Below, one piece after another: positions 1-12,777 of a stretch of 64,000 bases of DNA. Numbering within the stretch: the stretch's first letter is position 1; each line of letters starts with the position of its first letter. The notes below the pieces were generated by a model that searched no databases, was not told where the DNA came from, and saw only the letters and a list, made by a program, of their open reading frames with translations. The stretch comes from Cheilinus undulatus (taxonomy: Eukaryota > Chordata > Actinopteri > Labriformes > Labridae), in the NCBI RefSeq assembly GCF_018320785.1, contig NC_054865.1, positions 41,419,398 through 41,483,397 of the forward strand. Reading direction: 5' to 3'. The position numbers and the translations under genes were made by a program.

Positions 1-1153
1 TGTCTTCACACAGGATTATTTTTCATCAAGAAAGACTAACTTGAAGGCAGATAAACTACTCAGATAAAGCATGTTTACACCTTAATTGTACTGGACTAGA
101 TGTGGCTGTGCACCACAATGCCAGTTTTTCTCCAGCTAAAGTTGCGCAACCTCACACACTGGTAGTGTCTCTATCGTGCTGCCCTGCCCAGTGCAGCCCT
201 GATCAGCTTGAGATGAAAGGACGAGATCACAGGGGAACTGCGAGTTCACAAAGGAATAGTATGTTAACAGCAGATTATTTTGTCTTTCTGGAGTTGATTT
301 GCCATTCATGTCTAAATGATTCCATGATTTTATTGCTTCCGCCTTGAGTGAGTACATGAAGTTAAACGGTTAACGTTTGCTACAAAGACCCTGTTTTATG
401 TAAAATTCTTTGGCTTTTCACCTCAAAGGTTAACTTTTCCTTGTCAATGGCACTATTGTAGCTCTGTGACCACTGACCTCCTGATGACCTTTTGCCTTTG
501 CAGGATGAGACAAAATATTGATATAGTGATGATTTACGATCAGGAGACCATGCATTGTGTCGTATTTTGAAGTGGATCAGATACTTTGCACGGTTTTCCG
601 GCTGTCTGGATTAATCTGCTCCATGTTGATTGACGCAGTTTGGCACTAAAAGTAGACCTGCAGCATATCTTCAACAAAGCTGAGTAAATTGGCCCTTGGA
701 CATACCGGAGCCAGACTGAAGCACGGGCAGCAGAACTGCTCTGATTGACTGGAGAGGAAGCGATTTGCTCCTCAGTGCAATTCGTCAGTGGATCATGGCA
801 GAGTCATACGTGGAAGTTAGTGGTTACAGGTGGAACAGCATAAAGGTTCAAAATGCTAGATAGAACAAACAGCTGGTTGGCTGTTTGCTATCTTGTTTGC
901 AAGCTCAGCAGAAGAATGTCCACAGTAACAAACTGAAAAGAGGATACATAGCAATCTACCACAGCGGAGTTGGACACACTCTCATTAACAAATCAATGTG
1001 TGCATGAATACTGAGGCAAAGACTCAAGTCCAGTTAAATTGTTGTTCTATAACTACAACACATCTAACCATAACTTAACTTTATAATGCATGTAAATGTA
1101 CTTATTGTGATGGGAAAAGAATATGTACACAAACACACACATAACATACACAC
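1..1153. other. grtp1 intron 5 (partial)
   Basis: This stretch should be the grtp1 intron after the exon that ends at 1154. I searched both strands for the remaining TBC exons and for other coding signal and found none. The open frames here are short and lack family resemblance. A CA-rich stretch (about 1129-1153) abuts the splice donor. Confidence 0.5.
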
Positions 1154-4100
1154 CTGGTAAGATTCTACCGAGAAGTGCATCCATCAACCAGAAGGATTTC
1201 TCCTCATCTTTGGTGATGATGAGTAGATACCCAGCTACGAAGTTCATCCCCTGAGGACAAAAGAGAGGCACGTAAGGTTATACAGGAATCTTGTAATCCT
1301 GTTTGAACAGGCTTTATTACACACTGTAGAGCCCCTTTTTATGAAAGGATCCAAAGAGGAGTGGGATTTTTTTTCTTTCTAAGTTAGAGAAGCCTTAACC
1401 TGTGAAGAATCATCTCTCTCTAAGGGGGTCTGTAAGGCAAAAAGAAAAAACAAATCTAAAATACAAAACATCTTACATGAAAATATGCTCATACTACAAA
1501 TGCAAACAATAAAGAAAATATAAAAAAACAAATTCTAAAGCATGATGCCAAACAGATGAATCAAAGAAGAGTAACTTGTATAAATGAAAGGTTATAATTC
1601 AGATTTTTCAACCAGTTGGATTTTTAAAGGTAGATTAACAAAATAATTATCTAAGAAAAGAAACACTCAGCATGGTTTGAACTTTACAGTGAGTTATATA
1701 ATTTATACATCTGTTAAGACTATGAATGTCAATTTTAAATGATACAGTCAAAAATGATTCTGTTCAAAGAAAATATCTGATGGGATCCAGGAAATGTCAG
1801 GTGAACGGAGTGTGACTTCAGATGTATGCTTCCCGATAATGCTTCAAAAGGGGCTTGACCATGACACAGCTCTTCTGCCTGTTTGAATTGCAAATCAAGT
1901 CTCTTATGCTGTGGTGAACTAAATTTTACTTTTAAATGCAAATGATAAACATAGTGCAAGAGTGGGATGACGCTGCGATCAATGCAACCAGATATATATT
2001 TAGACTAGCGCTTCAACTCACACAAATTAACATAGTCTCTACTTGATTTTACATCATAATAGATATTGGAGTATTTATTTGAGTCAGTAGTGTATATTTT
2101 TGCTCTACAATCCATTCCATTAGAGACCCTAATCCATCAGTGTATTAGTGAAGGTGGTTCTCAACTGGTCAAGCCTTCAGACCTCCCACCCACCCTTGAA
2201 GAGAAAACATAACCCGAATTTCCAAAAAATTGAACCACTCAAGCTGGTCAATGAAAGATACTGGAGTTTGGACCTCAGGTGGAACAAAACAAATGTTTGA
2301 ATAAAGAAATGGGACAAAAGGACATGTATGCATTCATTGCATTTTAGCCCATTTTGCCATGACACTGGTAAATTTTTGCTGTTTTCTAGATATCTTGAAA
2401 ATTAAATGGTCACAGAAAAAACAGCTTTGTTATTCCAAGGGGATGATATAAATAAGTCACTTTCCAAGAAAAATTACCAAGATTTACTTGCTCCCATTTA
2501 CTGACAGGGACTGTAACTGCATTGTATTCAAATACATGTACATATATTTTATTATGGCGTTTTCCCCCTTTCTGCAGCTATAAAAGCTTCCACTCTTCTT
2601 AAAAGGCTTTCCAAACGATTATTTTTGTGAGAATTTGTGCCTATTCATTCTGTACAGCATTAATGAAGTCAAATGCTGATGTTGTACGAGAAGGCCTGGC
2701 TCACAATCTCCTCTTGAACCCCACTGAGTCAATTCCTCCATGCCAAACTCAACAAGACTTGTCTTTACAGTCCTTGCTTTGTGCACTGGGTTGCAGTCAT
2801 GTTGAAATAGAAAAGGGCCTTCCTCAAACTGTTGCCACAAAGTTGGAAGCATAGCATTGTCCAAAAAGTCTTGGTATGCTAAAGCATAAGTTTGCCTTTC
2901 CCTGGAGATAAGGGGCCAAGCCCAAACCCTGAAAAACAACCGCATATTATTATCCCTCCTAAACTTCACAGTTGGCACAAGGCAGTCAGGTATGTTCTCC
3001 TGGCATCCGCCAAACCCATCACGTCCATCTGACTGCCAAAAAGAGAAGCGTGATGGGACTGAGTCTAGGATTGTGATAATGTAGAAAAATCTGCCTTAAA
3101 CTAGACCAAAGGTAATATTTACCTGGCAGTAGCCCACAGATGGGTTGTGGTGGCCGTAAGCCAGCAGCACATTGTACAGATTTTTCTGCAGACATGGGTT
3201 TGAGGTCTTGCGAAACTGGACGTTATCTGGAAATGTTCTGTTCAAGTCTGAAAGGAAAAAAACAATTCAGTGCTGCTGTATTAACAAAGGATGCAAAATC
3301 AAAAAGAGCACCAGATTCTGTGAAACAAGTTAATCATTACTACCTTCTTGTTTTCTAGGTAAATATAAACAAAAACTGCCAAAAATGAATTTTAGTGCAT
3401 GTGTGAAATGTTTCACTGCACAAAAATGTACACTAATAGGATTATCAAACATACAATAAAAGCATGAAGTTCTGCTTGCTTATTCTGAAACATGGGCTGA
3501 GTACTAGTGAGGTAACAATGGTTTTAGACGGAAAGAATGATACTGCAGTGAAAACTTTCCAGGATTATAAAAGCCTTTGTTTTATTGTTATAAACCACTG
3601 TGATGGCTTTTATTATCCAATACAGTGGATTTATCTCTGGCTATCCTGAAGACGCCCTCATAAATCAGCTATGCCTTGTTTTGTTTAGATGTCCACTCTG
3701 TGTTTTAAAGGAGGAAACATCAACAGGGTAGCTGGTCTGGCTGAAGAGCAGGGCCATTTACTTTAGTAGTGGCTACGTCACGTTTTGTTGCTCTGACTGG
3801 ACCATAAAAATGTGACAGACAGAACGTTCATCACCCTCTGAGTTTTTTTTGTTTTTTTTCCTTTTCAAAGCCTCCGCCCTTTCCCAAACACCATGTATGA
3901 GTGGTCTTCCAGATGGATGTGTGAAACAAATCCATCTGGCGTGCCAGGTTAACAAGGAACCTGATAATTACAGCACCTCCCAGCCTGGCCTTCCAGGCCT
4001 CAGACTCAGAGACCTTTCCTTTCTACCTGTCATGTGTGGACGAAGGCTTCAGGGAACATAAATTAGCGGACACTTCACTGTGGATTCCATGGACACTTTG

Positions 4101-7100
4101 TACCATCTTTTAATGAACTCATTACAGATACACTTCCAGCGCTTTTCTTTGAAACCAACAGGAGGAAGAGTACCATGTAATCCTATCCCTTTCTTTGTTT
4201 GAGTATTAATATCACCAGCTTTGAGTGTATGAAGAGCACTTCTTCGGAAGCTTCCTCAAGAACTCTTTCAAGAAATTCTTCACGCTCCTTTCTAAGCTAA
4301 AAGGAAGAATTGGCTTCCAATCCTTAACAGGAAGCAGCAAGTAGGAAGCAGCAATGGGAAATTACTTAAAGGCAGAATGTCTCCCAACTGCCACACCTTA
4401 ATCAGAGCAGAGAAAGGCTCTATTTATCATAGGGATCTTACAGTGTGGGACATTATAAATGGTTGCTTAATTGTCTAAAAAGACATAAAGAGCTGGACCT
4501 GACTAGATCTATGGTTGAAATTACTTTTACTAGAGGCCAGAAGGATAAAACTTCTCACAAGAATACAGTGGCTGTGTCCCAAAATGTTTCAGATTATTAC
4601 AGTTTCTCTTTTTAATGTTTCACTATCAGAACACTAATGCTCAATTTGGCAGCGCAAAAAAAAAAAAGTCAAGGCTGCCAAGTGAACGTGTTTCTTTTGT
4701 TCTTCGTCAACCCTAACTGCACAGAGGCCACAGTGTTTCCAAAGCGCCACTGCCAGTAAGTTCAAATTTGCACAGGTAGGTGGGTGTGGAGAAAAAAAAC
4801 TGTATTCGGACAGAGGTTCATTTGTGACTCATAACAGAAGGCTGACTTTACACCTCAAGTTTTTGAAAAACAAATTAGGGTGGTGTGTTGGGGCTTTTAC
4901 AGAGGTCTAACTGAACATATGGGTGAATAAGAAACAGTCTAATTTATAACCTGTGCAGATGATCTCCACCAGTTTGGGGTCATGCCGGGCTCCGAGTAGA
5001 GACTGGTAATATCCTGGGTTCTTCTCAAGCTTGTCATGAGCTCCGCTGGCTGCCATCCAGATCAGTGCCCTGTGCTCATTAGGAATGCCCTTACGCACGT
5101 AACGTTTTACTGAGGGAAAATGAAACAGTTCAGTTTAGGTTTCTTGAGGCACAAGCACACATACTGTGTGGTTAACAGCATATTCAGTTTTCACACTTAC
5201 ATTTTATGTTCTTCTGCACCTTGTTTATCCCCTTCAGCAGTTTGGACCACTTGATGGCTCGCCGAGTAAGCACAACCAAGTACTCAGACATGAGCTCCTC
5301 ATATGACTCATAGTCAAAGTCCTCTGAGCGCTCAAAACCATAAGGATCAACACTGGGACAGAAAGTACAAAGTTGGGGCTTTAAACAGCTTCGATTAACT
5401 CAATCACAGCATTTAAAGCTCACACTATGTCAAAAATCTATTTGAACAAGTGTTGTATACTACTCTAAGGCAACATTTAATAAATAAATGTAAAGCTGCT
5501 ACTGTCAATCATTTGACCAATACTTTTAACTTCTGATGCTTGTACTATGCCTTGTCAACTCCACATCCTTGGCATCTTTTTCAAGCATAATAAAACTGGA
5601 CAAAGGGAATACAGCACAAAGAAAAGGCTGAATGCTCTATTTCCTCCAACTGATCTTTCTTCTTCTACATATGTAGGTAAATAGCTTCTATCTCCAGTCC
5701 AACTCCAGATGAAAAAAGTTGTCAGTGTAGGTGGCTCAACCTAATACCTTAGGTAACAAGATTATCTCCTTGTAGCTTAACCCTTCCTCAAAAGCAAAGT
5801 CATTCCTCAAGAAGGACCTACACCTTCAGAGCAGTACAGTGAACAGTTACTACGTCTGTTTTGAACATAGACAACAGACTTTATGGCTGTTTGTACACTA
5901 CACACAGTCCAGGTTTTGACTAGCATGGCTCTACAATTGCTGGATGTTTTCTTTTGCAAATGTTAAGCTCTCCATGTGAGAGCAGCCTTGTTGCCAAAGC
6001 AAAGGAAGGACCCAAATTAGATGTGCAAGAGTGAAGTTTGTGAATGTGTAACCTTTAATCAGGTGCTACAGCCTCACTGTTTAAAAATAACCACTGAGAT
6101 AACAATACATTTGAAATTTCTGGTGGAAAAAGCCAAATGGCTCGATTCTATGTCCAGATGTAGATAACATGTATAAACTGCCCTATTTGGAGTGTTTTTT
6201 GTTGTTGTTGTTTTTTACTTTGAAAAGGAGACACTCAGATTTATGGGCAGTTTTGAGGTTGAAAAATGTTCCATATCGTGGGTATTTTATGTTTAAAAAG
6301 GAACAACTCTAAAAATTCATATGCACCACCAATACAGCCTACAAACTTCTGGTGTGCAGTCTTACAATCTCTTTAAACTGTTTTCACAAAAGGCTTAGCA
6401 TAATCTTCTGAAAGTAGGATATAGTTTTTGTGCCAGACTGCATTTTTATGTTTGTGTTTTGGTTTGTTTTTTTTTTGCCAAAAGTGTGTTTCCAGTTTCT
6501 CTTGAGTATTACAGACAGCTGCATGAATATATTACTATTTCCTATTTCAATTTTCAAATTGCAGATGGTGCAATTTTTATTTGACCTGAAATTTGTGTCA
6601 AAATGTCAGTTTAATACATTTTACGAGGCAGAGATGTAATGCTCTTCTCATCATGCTAGAAATGATGGTGTCAAATTTTCTTGAACAATTTCCAAAAGAA
6701 CCCACTTTACTTGTTTTTGTATATGTTTGTAAACATATACAAAAATATTAATATTAATTCCATTCAATACAACAATTGCTGTCGAATTTGCAATGAGTAA
6801 AAATAGACAGTTTTTCAAAATTGTCCAGTCTTTGTTTAATTTTCTTAAATTTTGTGTTCATTATAATTTAGAATATAGAATTGATTTCTTGTTTGTTGAA
6901 AAATAATCACATATTATGTCGCAATCGCAATATTGGGGGGCGGCTGGTTACTACTACTACTAACATTACTACCAAAAATAATGCCCACTTATTAAAATAT
7001 GATAGTGTATATTAGCTAAAGAACAATAATAGCAGGACTGCATTGTCAATATGCCTGATTACAGCTATTGTCTAATTTCCATCTGTTGTCCCTGGTAGAT

Positions 7101-7580
7101 GTTGCTAAAAAACACAATTAAAGTCCATTTATACAGAGACATTGAATGTATGGACTTTGTAAATTGTATTCAAAGAAGAAATTAAGCTTTATAACAACCA
7201 ATTTTCAGGCAGTTTTCACCAATGCAGAAACTACAAATACCGCCAAGAAGTTATCGCGATATGTAAAATTTTGTCGTTATCGATAGCATAGTCGTTGACT
7301 GTGTAGCCGTTTAAAATAGCTGGTTAATGCTCCCATTTACCGTGAAAAGAGGGATAAAGTGATTAGCTACGACTAAATTTACTTATCAGGTAAGTCATCT
7401 TAATTCCACCGACTTCCCAAAGGCAATAAAGATTTCTTTCAAGTTTTATTCGGTTAAAACAACCGTCAGAAACAAACGTTAAACGTTAAGCGTTGCTAAT
7501 GTTTACCTTTCCACTCTGCTTTTGGCTGTACCGTTGACAGCGGGGAGACTTTGGCTGCTCGCCTTGGTCTTCTTCTCCAT
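1154..7580 (-). CDS. grtp1: grtp1, growth hormone-regulated TBC protein 1 (5' five coding exons; 3' end outside window)
   Basis: A TBC-domain protein, a family that generally acts as GTPase-activating protein for Rab GTPases in membrane traffic. Coding exons on the minus strand, in transcript order: 7507-7580 (ATG at 7578-7580), 5201-5352, 4951-5109, 3123-3247 and 1154-1250. All have AG acceptors and GT donors and the phases join, giving 202 codons, or about 60% of the usual ~336 residues. Exon 2 reads VDPYGFERSEDFDYESYEEL and exon 3 carries VRKGIPNEHRALIWMAASGA, both matching remembered GRTP1. TBC signatures are present: the arginine-finger motif IxxDxxR (IICTDLNRTFP, about residues 125-135, built across the exon 3/4 junction) and the glutamine-finger motif YCQGMN (about residues 168-173, across the exon 4/5 junction). 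The exon after 1154 (equivalent to human DYYSPAML...) is not in 1-1153, so the gene runs off the left edge. Gene identity is firm; the N-terminus upstream of VDPYGF is poorly conserved, so the start rests on ORF and splice logic. Confidence 0.93.
2573..3062 (-). mobile_element. Truncated Tc1/mariner transposon with transposase remnant
   Basis: On the minus strand a 119-codon open frame (2619-2978) resembles the C-terminal DDE half of fish Tc1/mariner transposases: MPTVKF near the start, then FQHDCNPVHKART (family form QHDNAPVHKAR) and FGMEELTQW (family form GVEEL-WPAQSPDLNP). The catalytic-region Asp and the H-K context are visible, but the sequence after it has drifted and the N-terminal DNA-binding half is missing. 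Similarity to the same family continues outside the frame on both sides, to about 2573 and about 3062. It lies in grtp1 intron 4 in the same orientation as the gene. It is a dead, 5'-truncated copy. Exact ends are approximate. Confidence 0.75.
3909..3939. repeat. Short perfect inverted repeat (10-bp arms, 11-nt loop)
   Basis: CCAGATGGAT at 3909-3918 is the exact reverse complement of ATCCATCTGG at 3930-3939, separated by 11 bases. It lies in grtp1 intron 3. It could be chance or a small hairpin; no known family is implied. Confidence 0.45.
6714..6745. repeat. Perfect 15-bp palindrome with 2-nt spacer
   Basis: The arm TTTTTGTATATGTTT (6714-6728) is followed by GT and then its exact reverse complement (6731-6745). 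It lies in grtp1 intron 1 in very AT-rich DNA. This is a cruciform-capable palindrome, possibly the remnant of a MITE or simply AT-rich drift. No function is claimed. Confidence 0.7.
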
Positions 7581-8300
7581 TGCTTCTCTTTTACTCCAGT
7601 GATATCCTGAAAGTCTGAGCCAGAGTCAGACTATGTAATCCATTGAGTTGTGTTTCCACTAAAAGAGCAAAACATAGTCCCTCAAACAATAAGAATGTAG
7701 AAGTCACAGCTTTAGGTTGAGGTACTGACTTTTGATTTTATCCATATTGGCGTGCGGAGAGACACAGGGCAACAAGACATTACATTTTCCCGAGATTAAC
7801 ATGCTATTCTCGAGAACCACAAGCCTCGAATAAGGATTCTCACACTTCCACCGAGTAAGGAAGTCAAGTAACTGCGTTACTTAAAAAAAAAAATCGCCGA
7901 TGATCAGCCAAACCGTGAGGAGAGAGCGGAGTTTGTCTCGAGTTTTATCGGCATCCACATGCACCTGCTGCTGCTGGTCTCCCTCTTTTCTTCGAAGATA
8001 AACCAACCGGTCTGTGGCGCTAGAAACAACGATCAAACACGGAGATTACTGTCTGCTGCCGAACTGAGCCCAAACACGAGAAAGTAACCTAAAATCCGCT
8101 GGTCCGGATTTACTACTCCGTGAACACTTCAGAGAACCAACGTTTGTCCCAGGACACACGCACGACAATCCGAGCTAATGCTGTGTTCAAGTGACCGTCG
8201 TAACATCCTGCTTCAGAGCTCTCGGTGAATGGATAATGTCATTAGAGGCATTCGGAGGAACACCGGAGCTGCTCAGACAGACAGGGGCGGAGGGGGATTT
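7581..8300 (-). promoter_or_regulatory. grtp1 5' UTR and probable promoter region
   Basis: Immediately upstream of the grtp1 ATG the sequence becomes richer in CG dinucleotides than its surroundings (for example around 7750-8280), as expected for a CpG-type vertebrate promoter. I see no convincing TATA box at a fixed distance and cannot place the transcription start. The assignment is by position and composition only. Confidence 0.4.
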
Positions 8301-8984
8301 GATCTGGTTTTGCACATGGCATTTTGTTGTTTTATAAATGTCATATTTGTTTCATGACATAATCTTGTTAGTGCTTTTCCCCTTTTATGAACGCAGAGTC
8401 ACCTATGGGTGCAATAAGCAAAAGCTGTCACTGCAACACGAACACAGCAAAACATTTTTTTTTCAAATTTAAATGTGTATATATTTTGCTAGACACAGTG
8501 ACATAAACTGTTACGTCCACATCTCCTTTTTTATCCGAAGGTTTTCCATTTTCTCTGGAAGGTGTTTGCATGTCCGATAACATTTAAAGGTATCAGGAAT
8601 GGTAACAAGCCGCGCCCTCCTCGGCACAGCCACGTTGCACAGGTAAGTGCATTCATTTAAATGCGCCTCAGGAGTTTTCAGTAATTAAACACTTTTGATG
8701 CATAACATGGGGTTCAGAGCTCCCACTGGCCTTAATAATTTGGGTATTTCTGAAGAAAATAAATTAAAATTTCAAAAAGGAATAAAAATCTTGTCACCCT
8801 CCCCCATAGTGTCAATGCAGAAACCTAAACAGAGGAACATTTCATTCACTACATCAGTATTTGTCATCTGGTCAAGCCTCGGGACTCACCACCAACTCCT
8901 TATTGAGGAATCGCAGTTCAAATATCCAAAAAATGTTCAATCATTCAATTCTATTTTAAGGAAAAATGTTGCAGTTTAGATGGA

Positions 8985-10140
8985 ATATGACCAGAGACAG
9001 AAAAAGTATCACACTGTTGTACTCAAGCAAAAGTGAAGTTATTTTGGATAAAAATTGACTTAAGCAGAAGCAAGGCTGCCCATATGAGGGAATAAAGGGG
9101 AGATCTTACTGGGGCCCAACCAAATGGGTAATGCCAGGATTCATAGCTAAGCTATGATGTGCACAAATGTCAGAATACCAGAAAATAAAGCAGAAGAAAC
9201 TGAGCCAATTTTAATGGAAAATGATTGAATAACAGTGAAAAGACACAAAAAAATGGGTGTAAAGTGGCAAAATAAGTTCAGATTGGAAAAAGAGTGGCAA
9301 AAAGGGTTTAAGCTGCAAAAGAGGGCAAAAAGTAGTGACTATGGGTTAAAATGGGCAAAAAACATTAAAAAATTGGGTCAAAGAGACAAAAAGTGGAAAA
9401 TAAAAAAGGGACACAAAGTTAAGATTGGAAAAAGTGAGAAAATAGGCAAAAATGGCAAAGGGAAGTGGCAAAACTTGACAGGAAAAGTAGCACGAATAAC
9501 TAATTTCAACATCAGACCTCATTATAGCTTGACACACTTTTCAGCTCCAAATGAAGTCAGTGCTAACCAGGATACTAGCACCAAGTCTGCTGAACAAGCA
9601 CGCATGCATTGACTTTAGTAAATCACAGCTGTGGAGGGCCCATTCGCTGGATTTGCCCAGTGCTGTTTTGGAAATCTGCTCAAGCGAAAGTAAAAAGTAA
9701 TTCATTTTAAGTTTATTCAAAGTACTGAGTAGTGAGTTGCTACTTTTGATAGCCATGACTGATATATGATCTATCCTTAAGGTGCAATAACTACAAAGGA
9801 ATATGAACCTCTAATCAGGATGTTTTGTATAAGGTGTGACTTACCTAAAGTAAATGCAACAGCTGTCATTGGATAAAATGTGTGATCATTCTTTCTCAGT
9901 GTACTGACAGTCATGTGTTGTGAAATTCAAACTACTGGTCATTTTATTGTTGTTGACAGAAACTTGGACATCCGTTTTGACTTAGAGTGTTTAATTTTTA
10001 TTCAGTTACTGATGCTTTTAAAAATTGTATGAAGTGAAACACTAAAAACATTGATTTTAAAAGTACTCTAAAAAAGTCGTACACAAAATTACTACTCAAT
10101 TACAGTAAATTGAGTTAATGTAATTAGTTACATTCAAATC
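8985..10140. repeat. Probable old dispersed repeat related to a common fish DNA element
   Basis: The left edge (about 9000-9035, the TACTCAAGCAAAAGTGAAG type) and right edge (about 10060-10140, ending in ACTACTCAATTACAGTAAAT and TGTAATTAGTTAC) resemble the two ends of a very common teleost transposon-derived repeat. A clearer copy of the right end is at about 42345-42460. The interior is degenerate and includes a purine-rich run listed separately. Boundaries and superfamily are uncertain. Confidence 0.4.
9228..9475 (+). repeat. Degenerate GTGGCAAAA-type tandem repeat
   Basis: The words GTGGCAAAA, GGGCAAAAA, GGGTTAAA and GGGTCAAAG recur at short irregular intervals across about 250 bp. This gives a lysine- and tryptophan-rich open frame (KWQNK, KEWQKG, KWAKNIKK) that is an artefact of the purine-rich repeat. 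I regard it as a decayed minisatellite-like tract, not a gene. Confidence 0.6.
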
Positions 10141-12777
10141 CCTGAATATAACGTATTTGAACAAAGAGGCTAGACAACACTAAAAGGTCATCATAAGAAA
10201 AGCCATAGGTTTACATTTTTACTCTGTTTCCTGTGACAACATGAAAATATTGGTTGTTTTCTATAGATATCAAGGAGTGATGCATAATTATAGGGGACCC
10301 AGTGTTGTTATCCAAAAATAATTAGATGAATAAGTCAAGAAATTTAGTTGGAATCACAGCAAATGACATTAGATAATATAAATGGATGTGTCAGGGTAGG
10401 GCTTCCGTACATAATATACTTTATGCTCTACATTTCTTCCAAGGATCCATTTGCAACCCACCAAAAAAAAAAAAAACCCAGTGACTCATTTTTGGGACCT
10501 GACACACCAGCTGAAAATCACTGAACTACAAATAACTTAATAAAGGAGTCTTTCTTGCTGACAAATAGGAAAACAAACTTTGCTTTTTTGGCAAAGGTGA
10601 TTAACATCAACATGACTCAGAAGTCACCAGACATAAATTTGATTATGGGCTAATGAGAGAATCTGGAGCAAACCTCAGACACTATGTCCCTATGTCCCAG
10701 GATAACACCAGAGTTGCTCTTTGGGCCACCTTTTAACAACTTCTTTTCTTGTTTCTTGTTATCCAGAGCTTTAAAAAAGTAGAAGTGTGTCATAGGGCAA
10801 TCAGGACAAATTAAGTTAGTACACTGGCTGATGTAAATGCCAGGTATTTCTATGTAATACTGTATGAAGAGTCAACTACCAGAAATAGCCTTTTTAGTTT
10901 AAAAAAATCAATTTAGCATACATTTATATAAATCTGGTTGCCAGTATCATTTGGTGAACAGGGTCAGAAGTGGTGTCCTTAGATCACAAATACATCTAGA
11001 CAATACATTCAAAATTGTGTTAACCATTGATGCAAGTATAGAAAATAATTCCTTGGTGAAAGTTTAACGAACAAAAACATCATTACTTAAAAACTGATTT
11101 AAGCTGTCCCACCCTACGTATGCTTAATAAGAACACCACACTTCTCATTACCACCACAGCCAGGATAGAGCTGAAAGAGTCAGGATAAGCCTTGATACAG
11201 ACAGCTGATGGATCATCTAGGCCTTGATCTTTTATCCCCTGGTAAAATACCAGAATAACTCTAAATACTTCCGTGGTAGCGTAATCCTGCTGTTGAGCAG
11301 TAAGAGCTTCCAGCTAGTGACATGTTTGACATGACCCATCTGCATGCAGTCATTCATCTGGTCCTGGCAATCATCTCTGTAACGTTTGAATTCTCTGTTT
11401 GTATTACAGGGCGCTACTATCTATTCTTCAGATAGGAAATGTAATGCTGCAGTCTAACTCCAGTTAATTCCTTCTGTGTGTAAGCATTTCCTCATTCATG
11501 AAGTAGATTCACATCATTAAAACATCCTTGCATCTTCCCGATCAACTTTGTGAGCTTCATGATAAAGAATGCAATCAGTTAGATTTTACAAACGCTAACG
11601 CTATCAAACCTGATTCAACAAAGATGCATGAATAAAGCAGCATTAATGATGTGCAATGATAGTTTAAAAGATTTATTCTAAAAATTGATAAACATTCATT
11701 CAAGATATGAAAAAATGTTTGCATGTTTGTTGGAAATGAAAGGTTATACATTTAAATTTGAGCATCCTGCACTATGCATGGTCTGGGTTCTCCTCAGGAA
11801 AGGGTGGAAGATAGTCCTGGGAAGATGTTCAGACTGGATGGATTGATGAATTAACACATATGTTCATGTAATTATGATAAATTTCAGGGTTTTCCACAAA
11901 CACCAGCTGTCAGCTAGACAGCTGACTGTTCACTTTATTACAGCTGGCTACATTTTGTATTGCTAACTCAATAAATAGTTTGAATAACAACTCATGACTT
12001 GCTTTTCGTGTACATTTGGGATTTATTTTAACAGTGTAGAAAATTGTGTTTTTAATTAATAATGTCTCTGTAATATAAACATCAAGTTTATGACATTGTG
12101 GGGAAATCACTCATTACTTGGTTGAAGTGGTAAAACAATTCCATCATGAGATTGTCTGTTATGTTACCTATTCATTTTAAAATTACAGTGTTAGAAATAA
12201 CAGCTAAAATCTTGAAACGATTTGAACTTAATGCATGAAGTACCTGAATTGAAATAAGATAGTTAATAACTCCATGTTTTCCTTTAATTAAAAGAATTCC
12301 CACCACCATTGTTTCTTAAAAATTCACAAATCTGCAGAGAAGTAGTTGCTGGATGCTCAAAATTTCCAGAAATCTAAACATTTATTCTCTTTGTTTAATG
12401 AACCAAAGGGGCAGGCTTTTATTCCCCTCTAGCTGGATGTTTATCCCCATAGGCTGATCCCTCCATATGTCTGTGGGAAGCCCCATTAGACCTACTAAAG
12501 GGTAATCATTCTTCTTAAATCTTCATATCATGTTTGCAATGCCCATGCAGTATTTTTCTCCACTTTTAGCAGCCTGTTGACACACAACCATTTGTGCATC
12601 GTACTGATAGTCTGGTCTTTGTGGTAGAGAGTTACTGTATTGTGTGTAGTTGCTGCTTACACTGCCTAAGTGTTCCTGGAACCTGTAAGGACCTTCCTGT
12701 AGTTACAGAAAATCATCTCTAAAAAGGGATAGGATAGTTAATTTTCTAGGAATCAGTATTTGTTCAATGAAACCAAC
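10141..12777. other. Gene-poor stretch; possible 3' UTR of the adprhl1 long exon on its right side
   Basis: I see no coding exon on either strand and no repeat that I can name. The right part, just below 12778, would be the 3' UTR of the long adprhl1 transcript. A minus-strand AATAAA-type signal appears around 12413-12420, but there are other candidates further left, so no polyadenylation site is assigned. Confidence 0.4.

Noticed and set aside
9235-9612. 125-codon lysine-rich frame
   Set aside because: Produced by a degenerate purine-rich repeat.
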